DNA of 64,000 bases from Gammaproteobacteria bacterium (GCA_019654215.1 BPDI01000002.1:1-64000); one strand, 5' to 3'. Counted from the stretch's first letter, positions 9,413-19,620 are shown. Program-made: numbers and translations. Notes: generated by a model not told the origin, from the letters alone.

Positions 9413-12001
9413 CTAGTTAAAAAATCCTGAAATTGCCTTACACATGTTTTCCCGCATTTCCTCGCTGGAGGCAATCGTATCTACTGCGGTTAGTGAAGTA
9501 TGAATTTGCCCGGGAGCCTGTTTGTGTTGCACATCCACGCCGGCGGCACTCATTGCTTCGGCGTACGCATTTCCTTCATCTCGAAGTGGATCTAACTCCG
9601 CCGTAACCACCATTGCCGGTGGTAATCCTGCCAAAGATTCTGCCTTTATAGGTGAAGCGCGAGGATCATCGCGATCGCTAACATCGCAATAGTGATCCCA
9701 GAACCACTCCATCAAGGAGCGAGTCAGGATGTAGCCTTCGGCATTGTCGTCATAGGAGGCTCGGGAAAAGTCAGCATCGGCAACCGGAGTTACTAGCAGT
9801 TGTCCGCAAATATTAGGACCATTCTGGCTTTGGGCTATTTGACACATTACGGTTGCCAAATTTCCCCCGGCACTCCAACCGGCAACCGCAAGTTGGTTTG
9901 ACCTTCCACCTAATGATTCCGCATTTTCTGCAATCCAAGTAAGTGCAGCATAAGCATCATCGACAGCAGCGGGAAAACGTGCTTCGGGTGCATGGCGATA
10001 ATTTACAGATACAACAATCGTATTCGAGTTTGCGCAAAGGTAACGGCAGAATGGGTCATCTGAGCTGGAATTTCCGAGTACCCAACCACCACCATGGTAG
10101 TAGACGACAATAGGATAAGGCCCTTCACTCGCAGGGCGATACAGCCGATAGTCGATGTCACCGTCTGGACCAAGGAGAGTACTATCTATGATTTCTCCAA
10201 CATCAGGGCCCATTGGTCTTTGTGCGGTAGAAGCTTCCATCTGTACTCTGGCATTTTCCGGTGACAGGCTCTCTAATGTTGGTTGCTCCAGACTTGCCAA
10301 CAATTCCAGCAATAACTGCACATCTGGTTTTACAAAACGAATCCTACCTTCATTACAATGTGACCCATCGACACCTGATTGTTCAAATCCGAGATAGTCT
10401 CGTTGCACAACTTCATTACATGCCACGCGATAACGGTCGACGCCGCCTATATAAGGAAGGAACACTCGTGGTTTGCCAGGAACATTCGCCCCCATGTACC
10501 AGCTGTTAGCTTGGGGATAGAGAGTAAGATTGCCATAGTCATTTACATGAGTTACCCAAGCCTCTTGCGCTTTTGAAGTAGCTTCCAGTGAATGTAAATT
10601 TTCCTTGCGCAAATGCTCAAGCGCACCGGTAATCCAATTCACATGCTGTTCGATTGAGACAACCATGTTTGATAATACCGAAGGGCTGCCTGGTCCGGTA
10701 ATGGTGAAAAAGTTTGGAAAACCATGCACGTTTAAACCTAAATATGTTTTTGGACCGTCTTCCCAAACATCTTTAAGCTCAACTCCTTCGCGACCACGAA
10801 TGTCGACAGCAACAATTGCCCCGGTCATCGCGTCGAAACCAGTCGCAAAAACAATGGCATCAAATTCCATAGATTCTTCATTTGTATCGATGCCCGATTC
10901 AGTTATGGATTTGATAGGATTACGATGGAGGTTTACAAGTTTTACATGGGGTTTGTTAAAAGTTTCGAAGTATTTGGTTTCTAGACAAAGTCTTTTTGTG
11001 AAAAGCGGGAAATCTTTTGCGCAAAGATCTTCAGCTGTTTTTTCATCTTCAACTTTAGCTCGCACTTTATTTCGGAAGAATTCCTGTACTTCGACATTTG
11101 CTTCAGCGTTGGTGACTAGGTCTGAAAACGATGAGTTTATAGTGAGCAAGTCTCCTTGCTGCCAACCAGTCTCCATTCTTCTTAATCGTTCTTCTGGTTC
11201 AACAGTGAAGAAAGGTTCCTCAGTGGGTGGGATTGGAACACCAGCTCTCGACCAGCGCGCGTTTTCCCGATATGCAATGCGGTCGGCTTCCAGTTTTTTC
11301 AGATGTTCTTTGCGCACCGGCCCATTATTTGCAGGTGCTGCATAGTTGGCGGTTCGTTGGAATACAGTAAGCTGGCTCGCTTCTTCTGCAATCAATGGAA
11401 TTGATTGAATGCCTGATGATCCTGTACCGATCACCGCAACCCGTTGGCCGGTAAAGTTAACGCCTTCATGCGGCCATCGATTAGTGAAATAAGTAGGACC
11501 TTTGAATTTCTTTACACCGGGCACATCCGTTTCTTTTGGCATAGAAAGACAACCGGTTGCCATGACATAAAATTGGCTTGTCAGAGAGTCGCCTTTGTCT
11601 GTAGTGACATTCCAGTATTGTTCTTCTTCGTTCCAGGATGCTTTTTCTACATGTGTTGAAAATCGGATATCTTTACGTAAATCATAACGGTCGGCGACAA
11701 ATTGCAGGTAACTTAGAATTTCTGGTTGCGTGGCGTAACGCTCGGACCATTGCCATTCTTTTTCTAATTCAGGATCAAAGCTGTAGGAATAATCAATGCT
11801 TTCGATGTCACAACGGGCGCCAGGGTAGCGATTCCAATACCAAGTGCCGCCGACATCATCAGCGGTTTCCAGCGCTATAGCTGAAAATCCGGCCTGTCGC
11901 AATTTGTGCAGTAGATAGAGGCCGGCCATACCGGCACCTACTGCAATAACGTCGTAATGTTTCTTATTGGAATCTTTGATCTTCATTTTTATTACTCTCA
12001 T
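9413..12001 (-). CDS. Baeyer-Villiger monooxygenase fused to HSL-family esterase
   Basis: This 862-residue protein has two enzymes in one chain. Residues 1 to about 550 form an FAD/NADPH monooxygenase: FAD motif G22-A-G24-M-A-G27, NADPH motif G192-T-G194-S-S-G197, the Arg of [11 protein letters not shown] and a type I BVMO fingerprint at 166-177. The fingerprint has Phe 172 where His is normally invariant (F-x-G-x3-H-x3-W-P). Residues about 600-862 form a hormone-sensitive-lipase-type alpha/beta hydrolase: H636-G-G-G-W oxyanion loop, nucleophile Ser 710 in GWSAGG, Asp 804 and His 834. A ketone could thus be turned to an ester and then split to acid plus alcohol by one polypeptide. No signal peptide, so cytoplasmic. 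The domains are certain; the coupled reaction is inferred. Confidence 0.88.
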   Translation of the reverse strand: MRVIKMKIKDSNKKHYDVIAVGAGMAGLYLLHKLRQAGFSAIALETADDVGGTWYWNRYPGARCDIESIDYSYSFDPELEKEWQWSERYATQPEILSYLQFVADRYDLRKDIRFSTHVEKASWNEEEQYWNVTTDKGDSLTSQFYVMATGCLSMPKETDVPGVKKFKGPTYFTNRWPHEGVNFTGQRVAVIGTGSSGIQSIPLIAEEASQLTVFQRTANYAAPANNGPVRKEHLKKLEADRIAYRENARWSRAGVPIPPTEEPFFTVEPEERLRRMETGWQQGDLLTINSSFSDLVTNAEANVEVQEFFRNKVRAKVEDEKTAEDLCAKDFPLFTKRLCLETKYFETFNKPHVKLVNLHRNPIKSITESGIDTNEESMEFDAIVFATGFDAMTGAIVAVDIRGREGVELKDVWEDGPKTYLGLNVHGFPNFFTITGPGSPSVLSNMVVSIEQHVNWITGALEHLRKENLHSLEATSKAQEAWVTHVNDYGNLTLYPQANSWYMGANVPGKPRVFLPYIGGVDRYRVACNEVVQRDYLGFEQSGVDGSHCNEGRIRFVKPDVQLLLELLASLEQPTLESLSPENARVQMEASTAQRPMGPDVGEIIDSTLLGPDGDIDYRLYRPASEGPYPIVVYYHGGGWVLGNSSSDDPFCRYLCANSNTIVVSVNYRHAPEARFPAAVDDAYAALTWIAENAESLGGRSNQLAVAGWSAGGNLATVMCQIAQSQNGPNICGQLLVTPVADADFSRASYDDNAEGYILTRSLMEWFWDHYCDVSDRDDPRASPIKAESLAGLPPAMVVTAELDPLRDEGNAYAEAMSAAGVDVQHKQAPGQIHTSLTAVDTIASSEEMRENMCKAISGFFN

Positions 12002-12086
12002 TCAGATCTTTCGCTGGTGTAACTCGGCGAAACCGTAACTTAATGGGAACGAAGAAAAGAAGCAAAGTTCTTTATTTTTAAAGTTA

Positions 12087-13445
12087 TTAGATTCCGTAGG
12101 GTTCCATGATTGATTGATATAACAATCTATGCGAGATACCACGTGCATCTGGAGTAAGAGCGCCGCTAATTTGAATCATTCCGATAAAAACTATTTCTTC
12201 TACTGGATCGATCCAGAACCAGGTTCCTGCAGCCCCACCCCAGTAATACTCGCCCCTAGAATAGCTCTCAGCTTCAATGGGATCTGTAACTACCGCGAAG
12301 TCTAAGCCGAAGCTTGTACCACCGCGACCAAAAACAGATATATCGACCTCCGCTGGTGATTGATCGCGATTCATTAGAGACACAGTCAAAGGAGAGAGTA
12401 TGCGTGTTCCGTTTAATTCGCCTCCGTTCAAGAGCATTTGACTAAAGCGCATATAGTCTGAAGCTGTTGAAACCAACCCTGAGCCACCGGCTTCAAAATC
12501 CGGGTAAGCTGTGTAATCGGTTCCTGGAAATAATTCGCTTGGAGTTAATTCTCCACTATCGTTATAAGTATACACTTGGGCGAAGCGATCGCGTTTGTCT
12601 GGTGGAGCATAAAAATGAGTATCAATCATGCCAAGAGGATCAAATAGTCTTTCTTTTAGAAAGCTCCCGAAACTCTGCCCCGATAAAACTTCAACAAGAT
12701 ATCCTTGAACATCTACAGAAACTGAGTATTCCCATCGTGTTCCTGGTTGATGCTTAAGCGGAATCTGACCAAGTTTACGCACGAAATCCTGGCTAGTTTC
12801 TCCCGGTCCAAGAATACCTGCAGCTGCTGCTGCACCTAGTCTGGATTCGAGATAGGCTGAATCGACTGGCGATTGGGCGAAAATCCCATAGGTAAGCCCG
12901 CCGGTATGACTCATTAGTTCGCGAATCGTCATTGGGTGGTCAGCTTCTTCGGTAAGCATGTTGCCGCTTGAGTCGGTTCCGGCATAAACACGAAGATCTT
13001 TTAATTCAGGGATATATTGTTCAACCGGGTCGGAAAGATTGAACTTGCCTTCCTCATACAGAATCATCAAGGCGACACCGGTAACCGGCTTGGTCATTGA
13101 GTAAATACGAAAGAGAGTATCGTTGGTCATTGGCGCCCGGCTTTCCAGATCACGATAACCAACTGATTCGAAATGTACTACTCGATTATCTCGGGAAGCC
13201 ATAGTTACTGCACCGGCCAACAATCCTTCGTCTACCAGGTCTTGCATGGCCGCAGAAATACTCTCGAGTCTGTCAGAATCCATACCAACAGCTTCCGGTG
13301 ACGTTGTTCGCAGTTCGCCACTGGAAGCACCGTCAGCATCGATGTCAAAGGTTAATGAAGCACTACAGGCAACGAGCGTTGAAATGCTTAATACCATTAG
13401 TAGCTGCTTAATAGCTCTAAATGGCATGTGAGAGTTGAGTTTCAT
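12087..13445 (-). CDS. Serine hydrolase, beta-lactamase class C fold, lipoprotein
   Basis: This 452-residue protein has a lipobox-like leader (STLVACSAS, Cys 28). The catalytic motif S116-M-T-K119 is present in RIYSMTKPVTG, and the second motif appears as YSVSVDVQGYL, with Ser rather than the Asn of YxN. Later SHTGG and GGSGLVSTASDYMRF segments are typical of the EstB/beta-lactamase-related group (COG1680). Such proteins are usually esterases or peptidases, not antibiotic-degrading enzymes. The gene is intact and lies 85 bases upstream of the BVMO-esterase in the same direction, so co-transcription is plausible. It diverges from the small secreted protein at 13547. Confidence 0.85.
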   Translation of the reverse strand: MKLNSHMPFRAIKQLLMVLSISTLVACSASLTFDIDADGASSGELRTTSPEAVGMDSDRLESISAAMQDLVDEGLLAGAVTMASRDNRVVHFESVGYRDLESRAPMTNDTLFRIYSMTKPVTGVALMILYEEGKFNLSDPVEQYIPELKDLRVYAGTDSSGNMLTEEADHPMTIRELMSHTGGLTYGIFAQSPVDSAYLESRLGAAAAAGILGPGETSQDFVRKLGQIPLKHQPGTRWEYSVSVDVQGYLVEVLSGQSFGSFLKERLFDPLGMIDTHFYAPPDKRDRFAQVYTYNDSGELTPSELFPGTDYTAYPDFEAGGSGLVSTASDYMRFSQMLLNGGELNGTRILSPLTVSLMNRDQSPAEVDISVFGRGGTSFGLDFAVVTDPIEAESYSRGEYYWGGAAGTWFWIDPVEEIVFIGMIQISGALTPDARGISHRLLYQSIMEPYGI

Positions 13446-13546
13446 CAGTCTTTCCTTAAAGTACTAAATCGGTTAGTGCGAGTTCGCTTAAGAGGCATAT
13501 TTTGTTATGTTACTTTTAATCAGAATAAGAACAAAGAGGAGTACCT

Positions 13547-14014
13547 ATGCGATCGCTACTCATTTTCTGTATGCTCTGTGCCTCAGTTAGTGCGCAGGCA
13601 GAAGCCGGCTGTATTCTGGAGATGAATGGTAGGTGGGCGCTTAATCCTGAAAAGAGTCTGGATCCGGAAGAGTTAAAATACGAGATTCTGGTTTTCACGA
13701 ACACCGAGATCGAACAACGTTATGCCATGGAATTCTCCAATGGGCCCGATGACAATGGCACCCTGGAGTGGTCAGCACCTTGCGATGGCATGGACCACCC
13801 TTCGCCAGATTTCCCCTGGAGTACCGCTGAAAATTCTACAGTGGCAATTTCAAGACTGGGTGAAAAGTCTGAGTTTGTAGTACAAAGGGAAGATGGAGTC
13901 TTAACTACAACTTACACACGGGTGCTAGCTGATAACGATCAGACTATGATTTCTGTTGGCCGCAACGCAGCAGGAAAAATTATATGGGTTAGGGTTTTCG
14001 ATCGAGAAGACTAA
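13547..14014 (+). CDS. Small secreted protein with lipocalin-like N-terminal motif
   Basis: This 155-residue protein has a signal peptide ending near residue 20 (SVSAQAEA). The mature part begins with a cysteine and NGRWALNPEKS, which resembles the GTWKLNxxKSxF opening of uncharacterised lipocalin-like proteins common in Acidobacteria. The rest is predicted beta-rich, with SAPCDGMDHPSPDFPW and TTTYTRVLADN segments; the two cysteines could form a disulfide. AGAGGAG lies 6 bases before the ATG, which supports this start. It is a single-gene unit that converges with the PF03640-like gene (5 bases between stops). Function unknown. Confidence 0.7.
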   Translation: MRSLLIFCMLCASVSAQAEAGCILEMNGRWALNPEKSLDPEELKYEILVFTNTEIEQRYAMEFSNGPDDNGTLEWSAPCDGMDHPSPDFPWSTAENSTVAISRLGEKSEFVVQREDGVLTTTYTRVLADNDQTMISVGRNAAGKIIWVRVFDRED

Positions 14015-14019
14015 ACCAA

Positions 14020-15330
14020 TTAGGGTTTTGCAACGCTCCAATAAACTCCCGCACCACCTAGCGCATTACCAACCTCGGCCAAATGTTTAGTGCGGGAGAT
14101 CGCTGCTTCGTCACCATCAACATCGGCAATATCATAGATATCATGGCCTCGCATCTGGCCGGATGCCACGTCTTCGCTATTTGTGTAAAGCGCAAAGCCT
14201 TTGTAGGCCCACTGTTTAGTGCCGTCATTGCGAGTGACAACTTCCCAAAATCCGTTAGCGTTAGCATTGTCTGGAGCAGCGAAAGGTTTCCAGGTTGCGA
14301 GACACCCTCCGCTTAAGCAGGCATCTCCGCCTAAGCGCTTACCTTTGAAATAAGCAATTTCGAAACTTCCACGAAGATTTCGACCACCCCAATACTTTTC
14401 AAAGGCAGAACCGAAGTAAAGAGGCTGATCATCGAGGGCAAAAATATCACCGTACCCAGGTTGAGCTACGACTTGAACGCCTTCGGGCGTGAAGTTTTGT
14501 TTTAGTAACGCAAGTTGAAATTGATCATTTACGTTTCGACCGTGTACGTCGCCTGGTAACAAATCGCCTTTGTACCGAAATAGCGGTTGTTCACGAAATA
14601 CCCACTGTCGTGAACCGTCTATTCTATCGACGACAGAAAATTCGCCTAATCCAGTAGCTAATGCAGGTGCAAATACTGGAACCCATTTCTCATAACAGGT
14701 GTTATTGGTACAAGTCGAGTTACTGGCAGCTCCATAAAGGGAGAAGCCTTCGAAATTTGTCAGCACGACTCCTAGTCCGGAATCGATTAATTGGAGATCG
14801 AAACCATCAGGAATGTTCGCTGTTTCAGCAGGTGTATACTGAGCTACTTGCCAACCTTCTGGTGGTAGCAATGCGCCGAGTCTATTTTCAGAAAGTGGTG
14901 CTTCGCCATTTGGGCCTGGACCGTGCAAAGCAAAATTTGTTGCGATTTGCCCTGCTTCTTCCTCCAAGGACCAGGTAAAAAGTGGGTGTGACTGATACGT
15001 CCATTGCTCAACACCCCCTTTGGAAGTGATTGACCAATCATCAAATGTAACAGCGCTGTCTTCTGCAATTACTGGGTCAAAATTTTGTAGCGAGACTTCC
15101 TCGGGGCTAGTGTTATAGAAAAGTGTAGATCCATTAGCATCACCAAGCCGCGTCCAAAAATATTGATCAGAAGAAAAGCCTTCTTCCCGATGTACTTCTA
15201 CTAGCATGATTCCGCCAGGAGTCGACGCAGGAGGATTGCTTGATTGCGCGGTGCTCGCAGAAGTCAAGAATGCGACGCAGGCTCCTAAAAGGGAGAGCGA
15301 CAATAATTGACCTGCTCGAGTTCTTATCAC
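14020..15330 (-). CDS. Secreted repeat protein (PF03640/COG4315-like)
   Basis: This 436-residue exported protein (leader ending TASTAQS) has several copies of the secreted repeat often called Lipoprotein_15. Clear copies are VVLTNFEGFSLYGAASNSTC, DGSRQWVFREQPLFRYKGD with LPGDVHGRN, and DGTKQWAYKGFALYTNSED with GQMRGHD. An earlier degenerate copy is GGVEQWTYQSHPLFTW. Paired cysteines occur in CTNNTCYEKW and CLSGGCLATW. The repeat's function is unknown; bacterial members are periplasmic or lipoproteins. The start is GTG at 15330, supported by a GAGGTG Shine-Dalgarno 7 to 8 bases upstream. That Shine-Dalgarno sits inside a perfect hairpin (separate entry). It is the last gene of the DUF1592/DUF1552 direction. 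Confidence 0.75.
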   Translation of the reverse strand: MIRTRAGQLLSLSLLGACVAFLTSASTAQSSNPPASTPGGIMLVEVHREEGFSSDQYFWTRLGDANGSTLFYNTSPEEVSLQNFDPVIAEDSAVTFDDWSITSKGGVEQWTYQSHPLFTWSLEEEAGQIATNFALHGPGPNGEAPLSENRLGALLPPEGWQVAQYTPAETANIPDGFDLQLIDSGLGVVLTNFEGFSLYGAASNSTCTNNTCYEKWVPVFAPALATGLGEFSVVDRIDGSRQWVFREQPLFRYKGDLLPGDVHGRNVNDQFQLALLKQNFTPEGVQVVAQPGYGDIFALDDQPLYFGSAFEKYWGGRNLRGSFEIAYFKGKRLGGDACLSGGCLATWKPFAAPDNANANGFWEVVTRNDGTKQWAYKGFALYTNSEDVASGQMRGHDIYDIADVDGDEAAISRTKHLAEVGNALGGAGVYWSVAKP

Positions 15331-15333
15331 GCT

Positions 15334-15354
15334 AACACCTCACTAAAAGGTGTT
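15334..15354 (-). promoter_or_regulatory. Hairpin enclosing the Shine-Dalgarno of the 15330 gene
   Basis: In the mRNA sense a perfect 7-bp stem AACACCT / AGGTGTT with a 7-base loop ends 4 bases before the GTG start. The 3' arm contains the AGGTG part of the Shine-Dalgarno. Ribosome access would need the stem to open. What is seen is the inverted repeat and its position; regulation is inferred. It could also be a chance repeat. Confidence 0.4.
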
Positions 15355-15397
15355 GTCACTTCATTTGATTCGGTTCCCCATCTATTACTAACAACAC

Positions 15398-16666
15398 CTA
15401 AAGCTTTTTGGATAGTGAAACCAACTCGTGTTGCAGCATCACCTTCTGCAGAAACATGAAGACCTGTGTTAAACGGCCGCCAGCGCTGCCTGCAGTAAAT
15501 ACGGGTAAGCTCTTCATGGAGTGTAGGCGTGCTTCGCCATGATCAGTAAATGCATACACAACACTACGATCTAGCAAGGTTCCTTCGCCTTCCTGGATCG
15601 AATCCATTGCCTGTAATAACTCAACAAAGAATCCCATGCATTGTTCACCGATAATTTTACATTTAGGTTGATAACCTAATTCAGGATCGATTGGTTCTTC
15701 ATGGGTTAAAGCGTGATATGCACTAGGTTCACCGGGTAAGCGCAAGGTTGAAAATGCGTTACCGAGGGTCACGTGAAAAATTCGCGTTTGTCCGCAAGCC
15801 AAAGCATGGGACAACAAGGTTACGAATTGTTTATGAGTATTTTGTACCTGCGCAACCATGGTGCCGATTTCTTCATCGCCAATTAATGGAATCGAACAGG
15901 CTGGTAATGGAGCAGGGCGTTCTAATTCGAACGCGAGCTTTTGTTCTACGTCTCTTAATGAAGTGAAGTATTCATCCAAACGTGAACGATCATCGGATGA
16001 AACTGTAGTCATTAACTTCTGACGTTGCTCCGTTACCGCTGACAGTACGCTATGACGCACCATCACTTCAGGATCCGGAGTAAATTCTGCCTGATTAGGA
16101 TCTATAAATCCTTCGCCATAGATTCGGCGATAGAGTTCCAGGGGAGAGATCTGGCAAGGTGTTTTGCCATTCTTGCCACGTGCAGTCCAACCAGAGCTGG
16201 CATTGCCATCGCAGGCAACTTCTAATGTGCGAAAGCGAACGTTTGCACCAAACTGTTTATCGATAATGGCATCAAAACTTTCGTCATAGTCTGCAGCGCT
16301 CTTGGTAACAATGCCGGTCATTTGTCCTTGCGCGCCAGAGATGTGGTTCTGATTTACTTTGCCGTCGAGAAAAACTTGCAGCCCGCTGAAAATGTTTAGT
16401 TTTTCTCTAATTGGTTGCAACGCGGCGATATGTTCTGGCAATTCATAGTTCGATCCAATTACTTCTGGTTCCCAACGGCCTGGAGTAAGACCTAATCCAA
16501 AAAACCAACTACCGAAGCAGGGTGGTAATTCAGTACCATCAGCAAAAGCAGTGCCATTGTCATTGAGGAAGCTCTGGAGAATGGGCAAGCCCATTACAAC
16601 AGCGGAGCCGTGGATTGCACCTCTCAATAGCGACCTTCGATTAAACTTGCGATTCTTGCTAATCAT
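15398..16666 (-). CDS. DUF1552 family exported protein
   Basis: This 422-residue protein has a twin-arginine-type leader (R10-R11 followed by SLLRGAIHGSAVVMGLP). The body matches DUF1552: FFGLGLTPGRWEPE, ISGAQGQMTGIVTKS, RFRTLEVACDGNASSGW, a sulfatase/DUF1501-like architecture, and a C-terminal FTDHGEARLHSMKSLPVFTAG. DUF1552 genes nearly always pair with DUF1592-type genes, as here, 12 bases upstream. The family is common in planctomycetes, myxobacteria and marine gammaproteobacteria and has no established reaction. Tat export suggests it is folded, possibly with a cofactor, before export. Frame intact. Confidence 0.85.
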   Translation of the reverse strand: MISKNRKFNRRSLLRGAIHGSAVVMGLPILQSFLNDNGTAFADGTELPPCFGSWFFGLGLTPGRWEPEVIGSNYELPEHIAALQPIREKLNIFSGLQVFLDGKVNQNHISGAQGQMTGIVTKSAADYDESFDAIIDKQFGANVRFRTLEVACDGNASSGWTARGKNGKTPCQISPLELYRRIYGEGFIDPNQAEFTPDPEVMVRHSVLSAVTEQRQKLMTTVSSDDRSRLDEYFTSLRDVEQKLAFELERPAPLPACSIPLIGDEEIGTMVAQVQNTHKQFVTLLSHALACGQTRIFHVTLGNAFSTLRLPGEPSAYHALTHEEPIDPELGYQPKCKIIGEQCMGFFVELLQAMDSIQEGEGTLLDRSVVYAFTDHGEARLHSMKSLPVFTAGSAGGRLTQVFMFLQKVMLQHELVSLSKKL

Positions 16667-16678
16667 AAGTTTGTATCC

Positions 16679-18340
16679 TTAGTTTCCTTCCGATGCCTCT
16701 ACCGACACAGTATAAAAATCTGGATTCCTAGAAATGCGTTGCATCAACTCTCGCCAATACACACCCTCGTTACGTAGCTGCGAATGGGTAGTATTGAGCC
16801 ATTGGACCTCAGCACGTGTTGGTTCTCGCGCTGTCCCGTAATTATAGGCTCGCTGTACCAGGCAAGAAGTTAGCGTGGGGTCTTCTTTTAACATTATCGC
16901 TAGCTCGCGTACGTCATTGTATTCCTGACCGAGCCATTCACCTGAAGTATCGATCGGTGCGCCATTTTCCAAAGTTCGGTAAACACCGGATGCATCGAAA
17001 ACTTCCAGTGCTAACCCAATTGGGTCCATCAGCATGTGACATCCTGCACAGGTAGGATTGTCACGATGCTCGGTTAATCGATCGCGCACAGTTCTGAATT
17101 CTGGATTGTCGTTATCTCTTACTAGACTAAAATCTACATCGCCTGGAGGTGGTGGAATGGTCTGACAAAGAAGATGTTCTCGCACCGCTTTACCGCGCAA
17201 TGTTGGTGACGAAGCTCCCGGATGGGAAAACAGCGAGAGGAAAGTTGCCTGACCCAGCAGGCCTATGCGGATGTGATCTTCCTGATACTCATAAGGTACC
17301 CAGGGCACTCTGCCGCCCATTTCTTGTCGTATTGGAATTGGAACACCATAAAGTGCGGCTAATGCTGGTGTTAAAAATGTTTTTCGTGAATCGAACAGAT
17401 CGCGATAATCCGCTTCTTGATTTAATAAATGATCGGATATGGTTCGAAGGGTTTGTTCTCGCGCATCATCTTCGACGTTTTTGGTAAATTTTGGATACAG
17501 CGTTGTATCTATATCCAAAGTATCGAAACGATCGAATGCAAGCATGTCCGCAAAGAAAGCACGCAGTCCATCTTCAATGCGTGGTGAAGCTATCATGTTT
17601 TCGACTTGCTGGTTTAATCCATCTTCGAATAGTAAATCGCCAGATTGCGCTGCTTCTAGTAAGGCGGGATTAGGTGTTGTGTCCCAAAGAAAGAAACTTA
17701 GTCGTGATGCGCGGGACCATGCATCAAGGCGACGTGTCCCTGGTGCTTCCGGATTGGACACACTGCGTTCAATGCGAAACAAAAAATCTGGCGACACCAT
17801 CATGCCGACTAGTGCTGCTTGCAATCCTACATAGAAACCGCCAAGCGAATCAGTTGCTGCACGCGCCATAGCGTTGTAGTTCTCAATTTCATCTTCGGAC
17901 AAAGGTCGGCGAAACAGATGTAAACCAACCGTGCTGATAAATTCGCTGGCACAAGCGTTATCTATGGCGTTTTCATCTTGCGGTCTACAAGGAATTAACG
18001 TTTTGCGCCGGCTTGGACTGAGCACCTGGCTCGCAATATCCAGTGCCAGGACTTCGTAAGATTCAACTTCAGATGTGCTAAGAGTTAATCGTCTGCCACC
18101 TACGGACATTAATCCCGCTACACGCACTCCGCTACTGGCAGCATCGCCGCTGATTTGAATACTTTCACCGAAGATATCGCGAATTGAATTCCGGTATTGT
18201 TCAGCTGTTAACTTAACAAATGTTATTTGATCTTCGTCAATTGATGATTGTGCTGCTGAATTAAACGGTAACGCACTTACAACCAACGCCAGGGACGCAG
18301 TTAAACTTAATTTAATTTCCTTTGCGATTCTAAAATTCAT
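16679..18340 (-). CDS. DUF1592/DUF1588/DUF1585 family exported c-type protein
   Basis: This 553-residue protein has a signal peptide (residues 1 to about 30). Domain order follows the planctomycete-type PSD family: DUF1587/1595-like region with LTAEQYRNSIRDIFG and LHLFRRPLSEDE, then DUF1592 (LSFFLWDTTPNPALLEAAQSG), DUF1588 (IRIGLLGQATFLSLFSHPGA, then SSPTLRGKAVREHLLCQ), and DUF1585. It has one heme c motif, CAGCH, in NPTCAGCHMLMDPIGLALE. A methionine in this loop may be the axial ligand. It starts 2 bases after the upstream gene's stop, indicating tight coupling. It probably acts in the periplasm with its DUF1552 partner; no substrate is known. Confidence 0.85.
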   Translation of the reverse strand: MNFRIAKEIKLSLTASLALVVSALPFNSAAQSSIDEDQITFVKLTAEQYRNSIRDIFGESIQISGDAASSGVRVAGLMSVGGRRLTLSTSEVESYEVLALDIASQVLSPSRRKTLIPCRPQDENAIDNACASEFISTVGLHLFRRPLSEDEIENYNAMARAATDSLGGFYVGLQAALVGMMVSPDFLFRIERSVSNPEAPGTRRLDAWSRASRLSFFLWDTTPNPALLEAAQSGDLLFEDGLNQQVENMIASPRIEDGLRAFFADMLAFDRFDTLDIDTTLYPKFTKNVEDDAREQTLRTISDHLLNQEADYRDLFDSRKTFLTPALAALYGVPIPIRQEMGGRVPWVPYEYQEDHIRIGLLGQATFLSLFSHPGASSPTLRGKAVREHLLCQTIPPPPGDVDFSLVRDNDNPEFRTVRDRLTEHRDNPTCAGCHMLMDPIGLALEVFDASGVYRTLENGAPIDTSGEWLGQEYNDVRELAIMLKEDPTLTSCLVQRAYNYGTAREPTRAEVQWLNTTHSQLRNEGVYWRELMQRISRNPDFYTVSVEASEGN

Positions 18341-18342
18341 CT

Positions 18343-19565
18343 TTACTGCTCAACATTCGAATATTGGCTAACTGCTGGGCCACTCAGTTCAGGACCCGAT
18401 CCAACTGAATCTGCTAAAAGCGTTCCTTCTTCGTCGACATGGAATGCAGGCACTGCTTCTATAAAGTAGGCGGCGGAGATCGCTGTATTATCGCCAGTAA
18501 CCGGATCTGGTTTGGCATCGGCGAAGCGTTTCATGTCGTAAAAGATTCCAATGAGATCGATCATGCCATCAGTTTCTCCACGAACAGAAAGATAATGGTA
18601 ATAATCCCTCCAGGGTTGATAGCCACCGATATGGCCTTCCATGCTGCCATCTTCCTTCATTTCGAAGCGCAACTGTGTCCCCGTAAATTGTTTAAATGTG
18701 GATAAAATTGTGATTCACCTTGCATGTAAAAATCGCCGGACTCAATTGTAAGAATATTGTTTTCAATTCTTCCCTTGAACTCGCTATGTGAGCGCGGATT
18801 TGAATCAACGCCGAAACTGGCACCTGACATAATGCTGCCGTAAGCATCGCGTAGTGGAATATTGATTGCGCGATTGAAAGTAACCGTTACATAACCATCG
18901 CTATCAAGGTCTTCACCGGCAATCGAAATTAACCAGGCTGGCATGGCATCAACAGCGGTGTCCCAAGCGATACCTTCGTTATAAGGATTCACTGGTTTGT
19001 TCACGTAATACACGTCCCAGCAACCCAGTACGCGCCACATCTGGTTATCTATTCCAGTCTCACCTGTGTGGGGGTGCTCCCACGAATCGGGTCCGACTTC
19101 ACCATCCAGATTTAGACCAATGGCATATCGACCTTCAGCGTTATGAGCCATTGGGTCAGGGAGCACACCAGGTACATTTGCAGGATTGAAATCGAAACCG
19201 TTCCAACTTTGATCGCCGCTAAAACTTGCGCCGCCTCCTAAGACAATCGCAGAACCAACCAGGTTACCTTCATCGTCGCGACCGCCATTAATGCGCAGAC
19301 TACTAACGATGCGAATTGCTTCTTCGCGATCATAGCCGTCATTCATTACCCGTCTGATTAACACATCGGGTCGCGAACCATTGGTGCCGTCAGGGCAGGT
19401 TTTATCATCATAGTATGTGGCGGTGTGCACCATGGAGATCACATATCCTCGAGTTTCAGCCGCAAATGTTTTGGTTGAGGAGAGTGAAATACCGACTAAT
19501 GAAAGGCAGAGTACGACAGGAACCCCGGGCCAAATTGCTATTCTTCTTCTAGTGCAGAGGGCCAT
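18343..19565 (-). CDS. Exported third component of the DUF1592/DUF1552 operon, one frameshift
   Basis: Two overlapping frames make one protein of about 407 residues. The N-terminal part (from 19565) has a signal peptide ending TFAAE, then ISMVHTATYYDDKTCPDGTN and a CWDVYYVNKPVNPY segment. The C-terminal frame continues LSTFKQFTGTQLRFEMKEDG and GHIGGYQPWRDYYHY. One indel near 18,690-18,710 separates them. I know of no named domain, but proteins with this opening are typically found next to DUF1592/DUF1552 genes. It lies between the PQQ dehydrogenase (55-base gap) and the DUF1592 gene (2-base gap). A role as accessory or substrate-binding partner is inference. Confidence 0.6.
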
Positions 19566-19620
19566 CTTTAATACCTTTTAGTTGCGGGCTTTAGTTGTTT
19601 TCTAACTTTTCAGATAAAAC

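Noticed and set aside
10605-11345. 246-codon plus-strand ORF opposite the BVMO gene
   Set aside because: It lies wholly within a strongly supported coding region on the other strand and its translation is a low-complexity Ser/Thr-rich shadow.
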